A model generated the notes under the pieces. That model ran no database searches. It saw only the letters and a list, made by a program, of their open reading frames with translations, and was not told where the DNA came from. From contig SGPM01000152.1 of the NCBI GenBank assembly GCA_004802725.1, positions 1 through 62,605 on the forward strand: a stretch of DNA of 62,605 bases. The letters are read 5' to 3'. Shown one piece after another: positions 42,855 through 55,560 of the stretch (positions are counted from its first letter, which is position 1; each line of letters starts with the position of its first letter). The translations under genes and the position numbers were made by a program. This DNA comes from Antrodiella citrinella (lineage: Eukaryota > Basidiomycota > Agaricomycetes > Polyporales > Steccherinaceae).

Positions 42855-44340
42855 ATGCCCTCCGGGAGAGCCCTCGGACTAGCTGCCCTCGCCACCTCGA
42901 TCGCGTTGGCGAACGCCCAAACATACACATTGGCAGACAACTTCACCGGAGCCAACTTGTGAGCACCATAGTCCTCTTTCGCAACGTCCGAGGTTGTTGA
43001 ATCGTCTCTCCCAGCTTCAACGGCTTCAAATACAATGCGAGTGCGATAGACTCGAACAACTTTGGTGCGTGGTGTTCCTACATCTCTGAACACGCTGCAG
43101 CCTGACAACGTCATCTTGGCCGACTTTTAGGAAACGTTCATTTCCTCTCTCAGTCCGCCGCCACCCAAGCCAACCTCACCTTCATCGACAGCAATGGGCA
43201 TGCTATCATCACAGTCGATAACACCACCAGCGGCGCGGGCGACCCCAGCTTCGGGCGGAACAGCGTCTACTTGCTGAGCAACAGTCCGTTGAACATTGGA
43301 AGCTTGCTGGTCTTCGACGCAAACCATATTCCCTTCGGCGTACGTCCTTGTTCTATGCAGTGGAGACTAACTGTTCATTCTGTTTGCATCAGTGCTCCGT
43401 CTGGCCGGGATTCTTCACGCAAGGTGCGATCTGGCCTCAGCAAGGTGAAATCGACATCATCGAGAACGTCAACTTGGCCACGATCAACCAGTACTCTCTG
43501 CACGTCGCTGATACCTGCAACCAACCTGCGTCTGCGGCTCAACAGCAATCCGGCAAGACCACCTCAACGAACTGCACGGTTGTGCCCTCTCTGGACATCA
43601 ACAACGGATGTATAGTGCAGGAGACGCAGCAGAACTCGTTTGGTTCCGGGTTCGCGACAGCCGGAGGAGGCGTGTACGCCATGCAGTGGAACGACCAGGG
43701 AGTGTCGGTGTGGTTCTTCTCGAGGCCCAATGTCCCCAGTGACATCTCGAGCGATGCCGCCAACCCGAACCCAAGCAACTGGGGTCTGCCTAGTGCATTC
43801 TATCCCGCGAGTGGCTGCGATCCCACCACAGTCTTCGGTCCTCAATTCATCACCCTGGTTCGTCTATTTCTGATTCTGTTCGCACTCCAAGCCTCACCTC
43901 TCTTGACGCTTTCTCCATACATAGTACATCGATATTTGTGGTGCATTCGCAGGCGCGCAATCCGTGTTCGAGCAAACTTGCGCATCTGCCGCACCCAACT
44001 GCTCGGCCCTCGTTCAAGACCCGGCCAACTACGCCGATGCGTACTGGGACATCAACTTCCTCCGTGTGTTCACTACGTACGTTTTTGGCAGTTTCCTCAC
44101 CGCTGCTTTTCCGACGATGCTCATTATGTGATTTGTAGTGGAAACAACTCTGCAGGCCCTACGACCGGTGCTCCTTCCAGCACTGGCTCCTCAGGTGCAA
44201 GCCCCACCAGCGGCGGCAGTGCTTCTGGTAGCGGTAGCGGCAGCGGCAACGCAGCTACTTCGACCATCTCATCAGTCAAGGATATGATGATGGTACCCGT
44301 GGCCGCTGGTCTCTTCGCCCTGCTTGCGTTCATGATTTGA
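42855..44340 (+). CDS. GH16 endo-1,3(4)-beta-glucanase, GPI-anchored
   Basis: Cell-surface or secreted beta-glucanase of the fungal GH16 group acting on laminarin-type or mixed-linked glucans. The start MPSGRALGLAALATSIALAN is a signal peptide. The catalytic signature is QQGEIDIIENVN (ExDxxE, nucleophile and acid/base Glu). Flanking family segments: FGRNSVYLLSNSPLNIGSL, CSVWPGFFTQGAIWP, YAMQWNDQGVSVWFFSRP, and YWDINFLRVFTT. The C terminus has a Ser/Gly/Thr-rich stretch (GSASGSGSGSGNAATS) followed by a hydrophobic tail (VPVAAGLFALLAFMI), typical of a GPI-anchor signal. Six or so exons; stop TGA at 44338-44340. A TATA-like TATAAG is near 42716. Confidence 0.93.
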
Positions 44341-45191
44341 TTTGATACCCCCTCCGTGGCTTATTCTCGATTATGACTATATCCCGTCACATTCTGGACT
44401 GCAGACACTGTGGACTGCGGCTTCGCCTCTATTCTTCCCCCAAAATCGTGACTGCGTGGTCGATTAATGGATTTTAGTACTTAGTATTTCACTTGACTCT
44501 TATATACCGGTGCACAGATGCGCCACACCTTATGCTATGGCTTCCACTTGTCGGGACAGTTGGAGTGTGATTTTGACGCGACCTCCTGCGCATGGTCATC
44601 TTCTTTTGATTTCAGACAGAGGCGTTTTGGAATATACTGATCATTTTGCTACGTCTAGACAGGTCTCGCGGTCTTGCTCTTTCTTTCCCCGCTCTATGTA
44701 TCCCAATCTTGTCCGATCGGATAGGTTGAGCGTGCCTTCAAGGTTCGAAGGGTAGAAAGCGAAGACTGTACCCGTGATATTGTGCGTCCTTCTGTCAAAA
44801 GATCTCCGCGATGGTGACATCTCTTCCTAGACAGGACAGGCTGGTGTGCAAATTACCGTTGGCAGAGAACCGGTGATCAGACTATGGGTCACCAACCTGA
44901 ATCCCCTGCACGACAAGAAGAATAGTTCCAATCATCCCTGCGATTCAGAAAATCGATTTACGCATACATTTGTGCTGTCAACATGCGGGTTACACAATGT
45001 GCGCCGGTTACACCCCACTTCAACAGGGCATTATCCTGGAACCCTTGATTAAGGAATGCCCATTCCTCAGTTGCCGATAAGGAGGTATGTCACTCCTCGG
45101 AGGACAGGTGGTCATATGTACTTAATGTTGACTTGTTGTGCTCTTGTTCTTTCGTTGCGCCCTCATTATTACTGTCTCATATTCAAGCGCT
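44341..45191. other. Intergenic, GH16 / divergent P450
   Basis: No gene, repeat or RNA recognised in 850 bases. Confidence 0.5.
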
Positions 45192-47331
45192 ATGGTTTTC
45201 ACCGTTGTTGAGCTGATTGCTTTTTCGACGATTTTTCTCCTTGCAGGTGCTGCTGTCATCTCAAGGGTCCGGATATCCCAGCCACCAGAACTTCCGGGGC
45301 CCAAGAGGTTACCTTTGGTCGGAAACGTGTTCACCGGTGTCCCCCATGAAGAGATGGCTGCGTTCGCGAAAGAGTTCGGTGGGTAGCGTTATCTTAGATC
45401 AGGACTGCTAGCAAGTTGCTAACGATACTAATTCTTATACAGGATCGATATTCAGTTTGAACCTTTTCGGCACGAAGGCAATCGTAGTCACTTCGGTCGC
45501 TACTGCCCGAGAGCTCTTCGTGAAGCGGTTTGGGACATACTCCAATAGGCTTCCTCTGAAGACGATCGAGCTGTAGGGGCACCCTCACCTATCTCCCATT
45601 TGACGCTCAGCAGTGTTCTTCGTTGTAGATGCAACTTCCACCAAGGACTTATCTTTCAGCCGAATGAAAACAAGGTACGACAAGGTCGTAAACTGCTTGT
45701 GAAGGGGATCGCGCGACGAGAGTTGGAGCGATACAGGCATATAACTCGTTATCACTCAGTACGGTTCTTAGGGAATCTTCTCAGTACGCCTGATGATTTC
45801 ATGATGCATATCGACAGGTAAGTCACTAGCAAGTCTACATGTAATATGTCTCGCTCACCAACTTTTTTGCAGAGTCATACTGGAATCGTCCTTAGAGCTG
45901 GGATATGGATACAGAGCCGGCCATAACGATGTTTTAGTCAAACGGTCGACAGAATGGGTCGAACACTTTTCAAGCACAATCGCTTTTGGTGGTTACGTCG
46001 TCAATGTTTTCCCTTTTCGTATGTCGGTTTTGATGCCTGGGAAATTCACACCGTTGACGTCAGCAAGCTAGTTGGATATCTTCCTAGCTGGTTTCTTGCT
46101 ATGTCGTTCAGGAAAACGGCAGCTGAGTGGAAGAAGAGCGCCAATGATTTCCGTTGGGAGGCGTACAATTCTGTCAAGTCAGCTGTGGTGCGTTTTGACT
46201 GTCCCTCTCCGCAGTATTGCAGTTGCTCAACAAAATATATTCGATAGGAAAGTGGCGATGCTCAGCCCTCTGTGATCTCAAAAACTTTGACAGAGTTTAC
46301 GCAAATGCTGGACGAGGATGCTATTGCCAACTCAGCCGCACAGCTCTTAACAGGTATGGTCATCTATACCTGTGTCCAGAGCTCTCAATAATTAGATTTG
46401 TTCAGGTGGCCATACGGTATGTCCATCTCTACAATGCAATGTCGAAGATCGTCTCGCGAGCTAGAACCCTCGTTGGTAGACCGTCTGTACGCTCCAGACG
46501 TTCATGCTTGCTATGGTCCGGCACCCACTAGTGCAAGAAACAGCAAGAGAGGAGATCCTACGCGTCATAGGCCCGGACCGAATACCAACCATTAATGATT
46601 GGGATGATTTACCTTACATAGCGGCGATTGTGCGAGAAACCCTCAGATGGCATCCGGTGATTCCACTCTGTGAGTCGCTCAGCTTGTTCCTGAGTTTGTT
46701 TTCCAGATTGACGCATTGGCGTAGTGACGAGGAATCCTACTCAAGACGACATCTATAATGGATATTTTATAAAGAAAGACACCATGATAATCGTCAACTA
46801 TTGGTACGACCTTTTACATTCGAGATACCCTTTCCCCTTCATACAAACCGAAACCGTGACTGTAGGGCGATGCTACATGACGAAGGCGTCTTTCCCGATC
46901 ACGCTGCGTTTCGACCTGAGCGGTGGGCGGGGATCAAGCTTGACTGGACGAATGACCCACTTGAGATCGCGTTTGGTTTCGGACGACGGTGAGTAATGTT
47001 ACCCGTACGTGCCTCCACCTCACTTCTAATACACATTTTGCCACCTAGAGTATGTCCAGGGCGAGCCTCAACAAGAGAGATGTTGTTCACCTTGATGGCG
47101 TCGATTCTGGCACTATTCAAGATCTCCCCAGCTACAGATATCTATGGTTATGAAGTGATGCCTTCAGAAGAATTCCTTAGCGGCGGAATTATGTACGTCG
47201 TCCAGCATCTCGGGTGTGTGGAATCGTGGTTCACGATTTTCTTCAGTGGACCTGCGCCGTTCCTGTGTCGGATCGAACCGCACTCTAAACAAACACGTCA
47301 CCGTGTCGAGCATGCATTGCAAGAGTCGTAG
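45192..47331 (+). CDS. Cytochrome P450 of a second family, divergent and possibly decaying
   Basis: Resembles the O-methylsterigmatocystin-oxidoreductase-like P450s common in Agaricomycetes; substrate unknown. MVFTVVELIAFSTIFLLAG is the membrane anchor, followed by ELPGPKRLPLVGNVF. Conserved parts: ETLRWHPVIPL (ExxR), FRPERWAG, and haem loop FGFGRRVCPGRASTREMLF. Oddities: the C-helix, usually like PYGxxWRxxRK, reads PNENKVRQGRKLL, so the Trp that contacts haem is Val. In the I-helix region (about 46398-46500) GGHT is followed by MSISTM in a different frame and no clean donor joins it to FMLAMVRHP. Both fit decay, sequence error or an unseen splice. An in-frame ATG at 45138 is an alternative start. 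It ends HRVEHALQES at 47331. Confidence 0.7.
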
Positions 47332-47846
47332 CGACTCTGAACGACCCAAATTGTGTGTACTTGCCAATGCTATGGTACTCACAACACGCGGCTGGATTTG
47401 GATCATACAGCACCGTGTCTTGAGGGCTTACTACATTCAGTGCTACGTTCTTGTGATCACAAGCTTCATGGCTTCGGCCCGGTCAACTTAATGGACGTCA
47501 TCATAGGACGTATGCTCGTGGCGTCGAAATCCTGAAGTCTGTGCGTCGCCAGCTCGTGAGTTGATCATTGCAGCGCGGAGATCAAGCGTCAATGCATCAT
47601 GAGGTATGTTCTTATAATCTTCCATATGGCAGTCTCGGATGAATGCGAAATCTTTTGGACATATTTAGCCGGTGTTGCGCGATGAACTTCAACATTTTTG
47701 ACCATGCGTGACACGGAAGATACGGTGAACGCAGACCATGTGGATGGCAGCCTTATGGCGTCCATACTCTACTGGCTTCTATAAATATGAACAGAGTTTT
47801 GAGTCGATCCATCCGTGTTCTTTTACGAAGGATAGTGTGTTCGAGG
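47332..47846. other. Intergenic, P450 / amylase
   Basis: Promoter side of the amylase gene, with the TATA box noted separately. No gene recognised. Confidence 0.5.
47780..47787 (+). promoter_or_regulatory. TATA box of the amylase gene
   Basis: TATAAATA lies 60 bases before the ATG at 47847. It overlaps the alternative upstream ATG at 47787, which argues against that earlier start. Confidence 0.6.
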
Positions 47847-50344
47847 ATGTCTCAGCCTCTTCGTACTGCTGCTCTGTTGTGCTTTCTGGGACTGGCGAAC
47901 ATCGTACTAGCATGGCCTCTGACACACCTTGCTCGATCACAGAAAGTCGCACCGAGCGGGAATGTGATCGTTCAAATGTTTGAATGGACTTGGGACAGTG
48001 TTGCCACGGAATGCACCCAGTTCATTGGTCCTGCAGGGTATGGCTACGTTCAAGGTGCGTCAGTCGGATAGCAGGCGGTCTCTGAGACCTAATCGTTTTG
48101 CACGCGTAGTGAGCCCACCTCAGGAACATGTGCAAGGCTCCCAGTGGTGGACAGACTATCAACCGGTCTCGTACACGCTCACATCTAAACGCGGGGACCG
48201 CACGCAGTTTGCGAATATGGTCAATACATGCCATAGCGCAGGTGTCAGCGTCATTGCTGGTAAGCAAACAACATACTGTCCCGCCGTTCAAGCGACTTAC
48301 CGCGTCAACAGACACCATATTCAACCATATGACTGGTTTGGACAATGGTACAGGTGTAGCAGGATCTAGCTTTACTCACTACAACTATCCGGGGATCTAT
48401 CAGGATCAGGACTTCCATCATTGCGGTTTGGAACCCGGTGACACCATAGTCAATTACGACAACAGGGTGGAGGTTCAAACGTGCCAGCTCGAAGGTCTAG
48501 CTGAGTGGGTTCATGTCCTCGTTTCTCTACGGAGCATTCTCATTCGCAATGAATTGAGGTCAGTCTGGCGACAGACACGGAATATGTCCGTGCTCGACTA
48601 GCGGAGTATGCAAATGACCTCCTCTCTCTTGGGGTGGATGGAATGCGGCTCGATGCTGCTAAAAGTACGTATCACATGTCTTGACTGAGGTTCGTTATTT
48701 ACAAGTAGTTTTACACACAGACATCGCAGCAACAGATTTGCAGAACATTACTTCCCGGTTCTCAAAGAAGCCTTACCTGACTCAAGAAGTGATTTGGGGT
48801 GAAGGGCAGCCTATTACTCCAAACGAGTATACTGTGGTCGGAGACGTACAAGAGTATATTCATAGCTAAATTCTACACTGTCGCAGTGTCATTGAGTTTC
48901 TATGCCAGGTTCCGATACACCAGCGCATTGCAGAGCGCATTCCTCGGTGGAGGGATTGCTAATTTACAAGATCTGGACAATTTGGGTACGCTGAGATATC
49001 TAAATACTAATGACTGACTGATCATTCAATGTCCATCCGTATTAGGTTGGGTACCAAGCAATCAAGCTAACGTGTTCGTAGCTAATCACGATACTGAACG
49101 GGTATGTTTTTTCCTGGCATGTTATCGCTACTGTAACCTGTTACCTGACCGAGTACAGAACGGGGGTTCGCTCAATGATAACTCCCCTTCCAATACTTAT
49201 GTTACTGCCACTATCTTCTCGCTGGCGCATCCGTTTGGCACTCCGACCATTTTATCCAGTTATTCTGGCTTCACAGACACCGATGCTGGTGCGCCCAACG
49301 GAGGTAAGCTCTGCAGAAGTTGGGGTGACTCTCACTATCGCTGACGCGAAAGGTGACGATAGGCACAGGGACATGCACCAGTAGTGGAGGTGCCAATGGA
49401 TGGCTTTGCCAGCATCGGTGGATCGCAGTTGCTGGTATGGTCGGCTTCAGAAACAACGTTGGCACTGCACCAATGACGGACTGGGTGTCTCCTCAAGCTG
49501 AACAAATCGCCTTTGGAAGAGGTAAGTTGGCTCGGAAAGGCTACCAGTTCAAACTTCATCCTGGAATTACCAATTGAATGTTTCTTTCTAGGCTCACTCG
49601 GATTTGTTGCGATCAACAATGTGGATAACCCATGGACAACCTCATTCACGACGTCCCTGCCGGATGGATCATATTGCGACGTCGTCAGTGGTCAAAGCAT
49701 GAATGGTCGCTGTACCGGGTTATCGTGAGTAGTTCAAATAACTGTCTATGCATCCTAGTTACAACGCTCACCCTCCCGAGATCATTAGGTTCAACGTCTC
49801 CGGTGGCTCTTTCGTCGCTACTGTACCTGCTCGGAGTGCCGTTGGCATTCATACAGGTGCCACTGGAGAAGGCTCTGAATTGGTGGCTCTGGACTTCGCA
49901 GAGACAGCCACAACACAATGGGGCGAGGTAAGCCAATTCCGGTCTGGGTTATGTGAACAGGACTGAATGCGTCTCCAGAATATCTACCTCGTTGGTAGCA
50001 TCGCGCAATTGGGGAATTGGGATCCGGACACTGCGGTGAGATCCGGAATCTGGACAACCCTCGTGTACAGACTACTCACGACAGTGCTCAGCTTGCGTTA
50101 TCCTCAACTGACTATCCCGTTTGGACGATCTCCGTCACACTTTCACCCAATATCGACTTTCAATATAAATTTATTCGCAAAGAGACAAACGGCAGCGTGA
50201 GTGACCCACACACCAGACAAAACCGCGGTCACAATTGATATTGACGGTGTGCTATGCCGACAGGTCATATGGGAGAGCGATCCCAACCGTCAGGACACAA
50301 CACCTCAGACTGGGTCGCAAGCCATTAGTACAACGTGGAGATAG
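47847..50344 (+). CDS. Secreted GH13 alpha-amylase with CBM20 starch-binding domain
   Basis: Endo-acting starch hydrolase. [20 protein letters not shown] is a signal peptide from ATG 47847. Catalytic-barrel landmarks: [25 protein letters not shown] (region I), DGMRLDAAK (region II, nucleophile Asp), [10 protein letters not shown] (region III, acid/base Glu), [10 protein letters not shown] (region IV, His-Asp). A beta-rich domain C follows ([13 protein letters not shown]...[18 protein letters not shown]). The C-terminal CBM20 is rebuilt across introns: [56 protein letters not shown]. It ends AISTTWR at 50342-50344. About a dozen exons. The join before [16 protein letters not shown] needs an acceptor at about 48554. 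All catalytic residues are present. Confidence 0.94.
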
Positions 50345-50656
50345 AACACAGCGTCGCTTCATATATGAAAATGTTCTCGGGGATATTCTTCGTCACTGAT
50401 GTCATGTATCACACGCCGGAACGGTGCAAAATCTTTCGAGGTCTTATGTCAGTTCGACCGTTCGTATCAATAATCATTAGTCTACGCCGCAGTAGCTCAA
50501 ATAGATAAACGCAAGTAATGAAGCAAATGGAAGTCATGTATCCGCCGCTGTAACTGGCAGGCGTGTTCTGTCGTGAAAATGGCATGGGAGTGGGGTGGAA
50601 GGATGTGCGAGTGGATGATGAGGCTTTTGTCAACTTCGATCTCTGTCCAGTATAGC
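50345..50656. other. Convergent intergenic, amylase / membrane protein
   Basis: 312 bases between two 3' ends. Nothing recognised. Confidence 0.5.
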
Positions 50657-51562
50657 TTAGACACGATTGTCGCCGTAACGACTGCCATGCGCGTTCTCGG
50701 GGATACTGAACGCGTAGGGCGACTTGGCGGAAGTCCAGCCAGATGCCTCGTAGGTGGTGCGCATCTGGGGCTCGACGACATCGATGACAACGGGAGCGGC
50801 TGGCTGACGGGCGCGCCTCTTGTCCTCTTCCTCCTCATCCATCTCGCGTTCCTCGTGGAGCTGGCCGACGTAGTCGAACACGATGAAAATACCGACTACA
50901 AAAGTCATCATTAGCCCGGTCCATCGAGTGTCTTGAGTAAAGATTAGACGTACCGAGTTGGAAGATCCAAATAATGACAAAGGCAATGGTGAGGAGGACG
51001 CGGACAACGTCGTAACCTTTCTGGCAGAACCAGTGTGCGGCTTTGGCAACCTCACCACTGAGGTCACCATCGCAGGTATCGGCGATCTCGGAGCTGTCGC
51101 GGTGGAAGAGGGTCCACACGAAGAAGATGCCAACAGCTATAATAACGATGGTGTTGACTGTGACGGAATATGCGTAGGTCGTCACAAGCGTTCGGACTTT
51201 GAAAGTCGAGCCGATCAAGCTATTGAATCGAGTTACAATCAACGAGAGGTCAACACGTCACAGAAATAGAATTTACCCAATGAGAGAGATCAAAGCCATG
51301 ATAGAGAACGCGATTGATACGAAGTAGAGCGCAACAATTTCACGTTTATCGAACGCTACTTTCCCGATAGCTAGAGACCTTTCGCATTCATTTCCCACCA
51401 AGGATCGCAAAGCAACAATATTTGCTTACCATACTGATGAATCTCGTACCATCCCAAACCCGCGAGAGCTCCTCCAACTCCCAGACCCAAGAGGGCCATG
51501 CAGAAAACGCCAAATCTGACCGGCAGACAGCAGCAGAATTTGCGAGAGGCAACGTAACCCAT
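50657..51562 (-). CDS. Hypothetical four-helix membrane protein (tetraspan-like)
   Basis: Family not recognised. MGYVASRKFCCCLPVRFGVF is a Cys-rich cytosolic N terminus that could be palmitoylated. Four helices can be followed across introns: about residues 17-38 (VFCMALLGLGVGGALAGLGW), a second in EIVALYFVSIAFSIMALISL, a third in TVNTIVIIAVGIFFVWTLF, and a fourth in VLLTIAFVIIWIFQL. The loop between helices 3 and 4 contains two Cys (IADTCDGDLSG, AHWFCQKGYD), like the large outer loop of tetraspan proteins. The C-terminal tail is acidic then basic (EEREMDEEEEDKRRARQP). The protein ends HGSRYGDNRV with TAA at 50657-50659. About 230 residues in four exons. It could belong to the MARVEL or tetraspanin-like groups, but I cannot decide. 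Confidence 0.7.
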
Positions 51563-52476
51563 GGTGAGAGCAAGTGTGGATCAGATGAACCTTAAAAGAG
51601 TGAATATGCTCGGAAGGATTAGGTCGTGAGGTCGTTACGAAAGTCGTGCGTCAGAAAAAAGAGTTGCGGGTAGACCAAAGAAAAAGAGTTGAGCAGAAAC
51701 GAAGGTCGAAAAGGAGATCCAGCCTAAGAGATGTCACAGCCATCCGAGGGAGGTTTATATAGTTTGTGTGGTCGCTAATGGCGGTGTTTCATCAAGTGAT
51801 GGGAGTGACAAATGTTGGCTGTGTATTGCCAATCAATCTACAGCCCGCCTTGAGAACCTTCAGGTTGGATCTTTTGGCATCCCTTGCTATTGCATATGTA
51901 CACTTGACGTTGTTGGAGGCGAGATGCTGGACCAGATACACGACAGTACAACAGGTTTCTGGTGTCGAGTCTCTTCCGTTGCCGCCGCTGGTGTCATCGT
52001 GATCAAATCCCATCGCAAAATAGCGCATCATGATTCGCAGTCCCAACGGGCTATGATTTGCTATGATCGCATCTCGCTGGCATCCCTACGCTCCAACCAG
52101 CTCCAGCAGTTCTCTTGCCAAATGAGAGCGAGCGGGACCGGGAAGCACAGCATCCGTGATTTTCCGAGCATCAATCGTATCAAGTAGCCACCCGCCGTGT
52201 AAACATCTTCGTATTGCTCCGACATGCTTTCCGTGACATATCTACGTATGTATGTACATGGTCGTGTGCTAGCGGAATGCTTTCGAAGACGAGAATTTGG
52301 ACCCATGAGTAGAAGCTGATCATCATGATCGATCGGTAGCAGGAAGGACACAAAGGCAATCGTCGTCTCTGTCAAACCATGACTCGGACGTGGTTTCGTC
52401 GCAATCGTGCTCATTGAATGAAGATGGCTGAACACTCAGACTATGACTCGGAATTTGCAAGTAGCAGCCTGATCCG
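51563..52476. other. Intergenic, membrane protein / P450 copy 3
   Basis: Promoter of the membrane-protein gene and 3' flank of P450 copy 3. No gene recognised in about 910 bases. Confidence 0.5.
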
Positions 52477-54798
52477 TCACGCTTTGGCTCTCTTTCTAAA
52501 AAGCACGTCCGCAGTAGGATCCGGGATGATGGAGTTTCCAACCCATTTGTTTTTGGGTCGTACGCATACACCGTCGGTACCGGGTCTCATCTTGACGTCA
52601 TAGTGAAGGACGATATACGCGAGCATGAGCTTCATTTCGTACGCGGCGAAGTGGCGACCGGGACTACCAAATTCGTCAGCCCAAAAATATCAGAGAAATG
52701 CCGGTGCTACTAGGGCTCGAGACAAGCCACATACCAAGCGTGTCTGCCCTGACCGAAAGCGATAAAGTCGGGAGTCGTGCTGGCAAAGCTGCGCGCATGC
52801 AGATCTTCGCTGACGAAGCGCCATGGTTCGAATATATCAGGATTCGAGTGGTGATGCTCATCCAGATGTGTGGCCGTCGAAGCTGCTGAGAGAAATACAC
52901 CAGGGGGGATGGTGACGCCAGAGGAGAAAGTGATCGTCTTCAGAGTCTTTCGCCAGACGGTGGCTGATGCATCCAAGTAAGTGGTTTGCAGATAAAAGTA
53001 TCGCAAGTTGTTCAACTTACTAGCGTTTGCTCCATTCATCCGCTGCGACTCTCGAAGGAAGCTGTCGATATGCCGTAGCTTACTGACGGCAGTCCTGCTC
53101 CCGAGATCTCCGCCTTCTTCTTCCAGGACGGCTTCAACTTCTTGGCGCATGGGGGTGGCCAATGACGAATTTGCAGCAAGATAGAATAATGCATGTGTAA
53201 AGTTCTGTTTAATTCGCATCAGATATATTCATCATACAAACCCCCTTAACTCACCATCGCCACTGTATGCAGAGCAACGAACTCCATAAGTAACATATAC
53301 AAGACCGTGCTTTCATTGGTGCATCCATTTTCAATAGCTTCGTCTACCAACCACATAAGAAAATCATTCTTGTGTAACAAGATGAGTCAGAAGATCGCAG
53401 CCAAGACTCAGTAATCAAGCATGTCACTCACTGGTTTCTCGTCCCAGCTTTCGTTAGTCGACTTGCACTCTTCAGCCCGTCTGCGACGAGCTTCAACCAT
53501 TGGGCCCATCTTAGCATAGGCTTTACGGAGTCGAGAGGGCACCTTATTTACAAACTTTGCGATCAATCTGCGATGCGTGACCCATGAGAAGCCTCAGTAT
53601 AGTTCAAAAAGAACGCGTTGCTAGACTCACGGCTTTAAGACAGGTGGAAACAGGTTGATCACAAATCGCGACTCAGCGATGTCTAGCGTAACTGCGACAG
53701 CGATTTCCAGGAATTCAGGATCACGACCTGTACATATGTCAACAGAGGTCTAATTCAGATGGATGTAGACATCGGTGGCGACTCACAAAGCGGAAGACCT
53801 ACAAACACCCTGTTGCTGGTTCGGGAGATGATACTCATGACGGTCTTCAGGGCAGGCAACGACTTCCATTCTTCAAAGGTAGAGGATCCTCAGCAATCAA
53901 ATATTCAGCGAGGCACACCGCACATACCACCAGGCATGCCAATATGGTCGTCAAAGGCAGTCCACATTTCATCTTTCATATCGCCGTGAAAGTCGCTCAG
54001 GTTCCTTGTGAGCTTGGCATGTACGAGAGGCATATGGTATGGGTTGGAGACTACCTCATCGCCGAGGATGAATCTCGCTGAGAGCAACTATCCCGATTGT
54101 GATCAGCGTTGCAAACACGAGATTTCGGTACATATTAGCTTACTTCATCGACGCCGCCGTAATTTGATACCTGATCGTCCGACATTCTCTTCAACTCTTC
54201 GAGTTGCTTGGGACCGGCTACTATGACGAGCCATTGGTCCGTCATGGCGACTTTGAAGAGGCCGGGAGTGGATGCATACTGAGAGTACATAAGTAATCAA
54301 CTGCAGTACGGAGCAAGAGACGATTCACAAACTTTGGCATATCCGGTCAGTAAGATATCCCTTGCGTTTGTGATGTAGCGCACACCACTCCAGTATGCAA
54401 GGATTGGTATGGATGTACCAACGGTTGGCACCGCATGCAACTGTGAAACAATGCGACAGCCTGAGTGAGCTAGTCATCTCAAGCGCTGCCTGAGGGAAAT
54501 GTAGAAAGCAGCTTACACCGTTGGGACCCAGCCAATTCCGTAGCGTGTATATCAGAGGTACAGCTGCCAGCAGCCACGGCCAAAGTGCAGCAGCCTTCGT
54601 CACCGAGGAAATGATGAGCCCGTCAACGACGTATTTGGCCGATGTGACATCTTTGATAGTAGTAACGATACTATGCCAGTGACAGCCTGGAGCGACCGCG
54701 AAACCTGTGGGTACAAGAGAGGCCAACCGTGACGAGGCTAGTACAAGTGTTGTTGAGAACATGGCCAACGCAACCAATGCGGTAGACGACCAGAGCAA
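52477..54798 (-). CDS. Cytochrome P450, paralog copy 3 (ent-kaurene-oxidase-like type)
   Basis: Tandem sister of the next P450 and intact by eye. From the start at 54798 (MLWSSTALVALAMFSTTLVL) there are two hydrophobic stretches, the second (ALWPWLLAAVPLIYTLRNWLGPNG) matching the anchor of the other copies; this N terminus is about 60 residues longer than in copy 4. A minus-strand TATAAA (54870-54875) lies 72 bases upstream and supports the long start. Conserved parts: VFVGLPLC-type segment, LMEFVALHTVAM (I-helix), ESQRMNG (ExxR), FEPWRFV, FGQGRHAC|PGRHFAAYEMKLM. The haem Cys codon is split TG|T by the intron at about 52667-52732. The 3' exon has PKNKWVGNSIIPDPTADVLF. Stop TGA at 52477-52479. 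Confidence 0.87.
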
Positions 54799-55560
54799 GA
54801 CGGAGTCCTCGTGCTGAAAATTAGTGTCCGAGACCTGAGTAGTATTTGGTTTCCATCGTATGGCATGACCTTTATATTGCCCTAGATTTCAGAGGCGTCT
54901 GCTAAGCAGCGCTGCCATGTCAAACTATCTAGAACGCGTGCGGCAGAACCAGAAATCAGCGGAAGGGGATATCCCTTGATACTGGATGCCATTCCGTGGA
55001 ATGTTTTGGGGCTGCCAGTGCCAAGTCGGAATTGAGGTCTGCAAAATTTACCAAACCGCTGTTCCGAGTCCCAATGCTGAAAACGCAGTGATACAGTGAT
55101 TTCTAAGCGAGGGGTGCGAGTGCCAATATTGAGAGAAGTTGGAGGGAAGCGCGACAAGGATGCGGAGTTCTAAGATTCTATTCTATAGAGTGTTTTGAGC
55201 TGGAAGGGGCGGGGGTCGATCCCCCTTCTAGTCGAGCCTCTATGCACTCTCAGATGCCAGTGATTGCAGGGCTTTAGAGTCAGTGAGGGCGTGCGTGCCG
55301 CATCACTACTTCCGCAAAACGTCTGAGAGCGTCTGACAAGGCACTTTCGCCTCTCAGATCTCAGGACTGCTTCAGGGTTCACAGGCTCAGACAACTCAAA
55401 TTTCGTCTCAGATGTCGCTCGGAATTGCTCTGTGTGACGGCGTAGATAACGTACTAGATAGACATAGATGTTCGTAGATGGTGTAGATCAAATGTAGATG
55501 GCTGGGAACTAGTATAAATTTACAAGTGGTATGAAAGTTTGAACGACTGAGGCCATGCTT
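54799..55560. other. Intergenic between tandem P450 copies 3 and 4
   Basis: About 760 bases holding the promoter of copy 3 and the 3' flank of copy 4. A GGGGGTCGATCCCCC hairpin-like sequence is at 55211-55225. No gene recognised. Confidence 0.5.

Noticed and set aside
47787..47846. Upstream in-frame ATG for the amylase
   Set aside because: It overlaps the TATA box and puts a basic stretch before the signal peptide. ATG 47847 gives a normal secretion signal.
55211..55225. GGGGGTCGATCCCCC as a possible tRNA T-arm
   Set aside because: The loop is wrong for a T-loop (no TTCRANY) and no acceptor, D or anticodon arms can be built around it.
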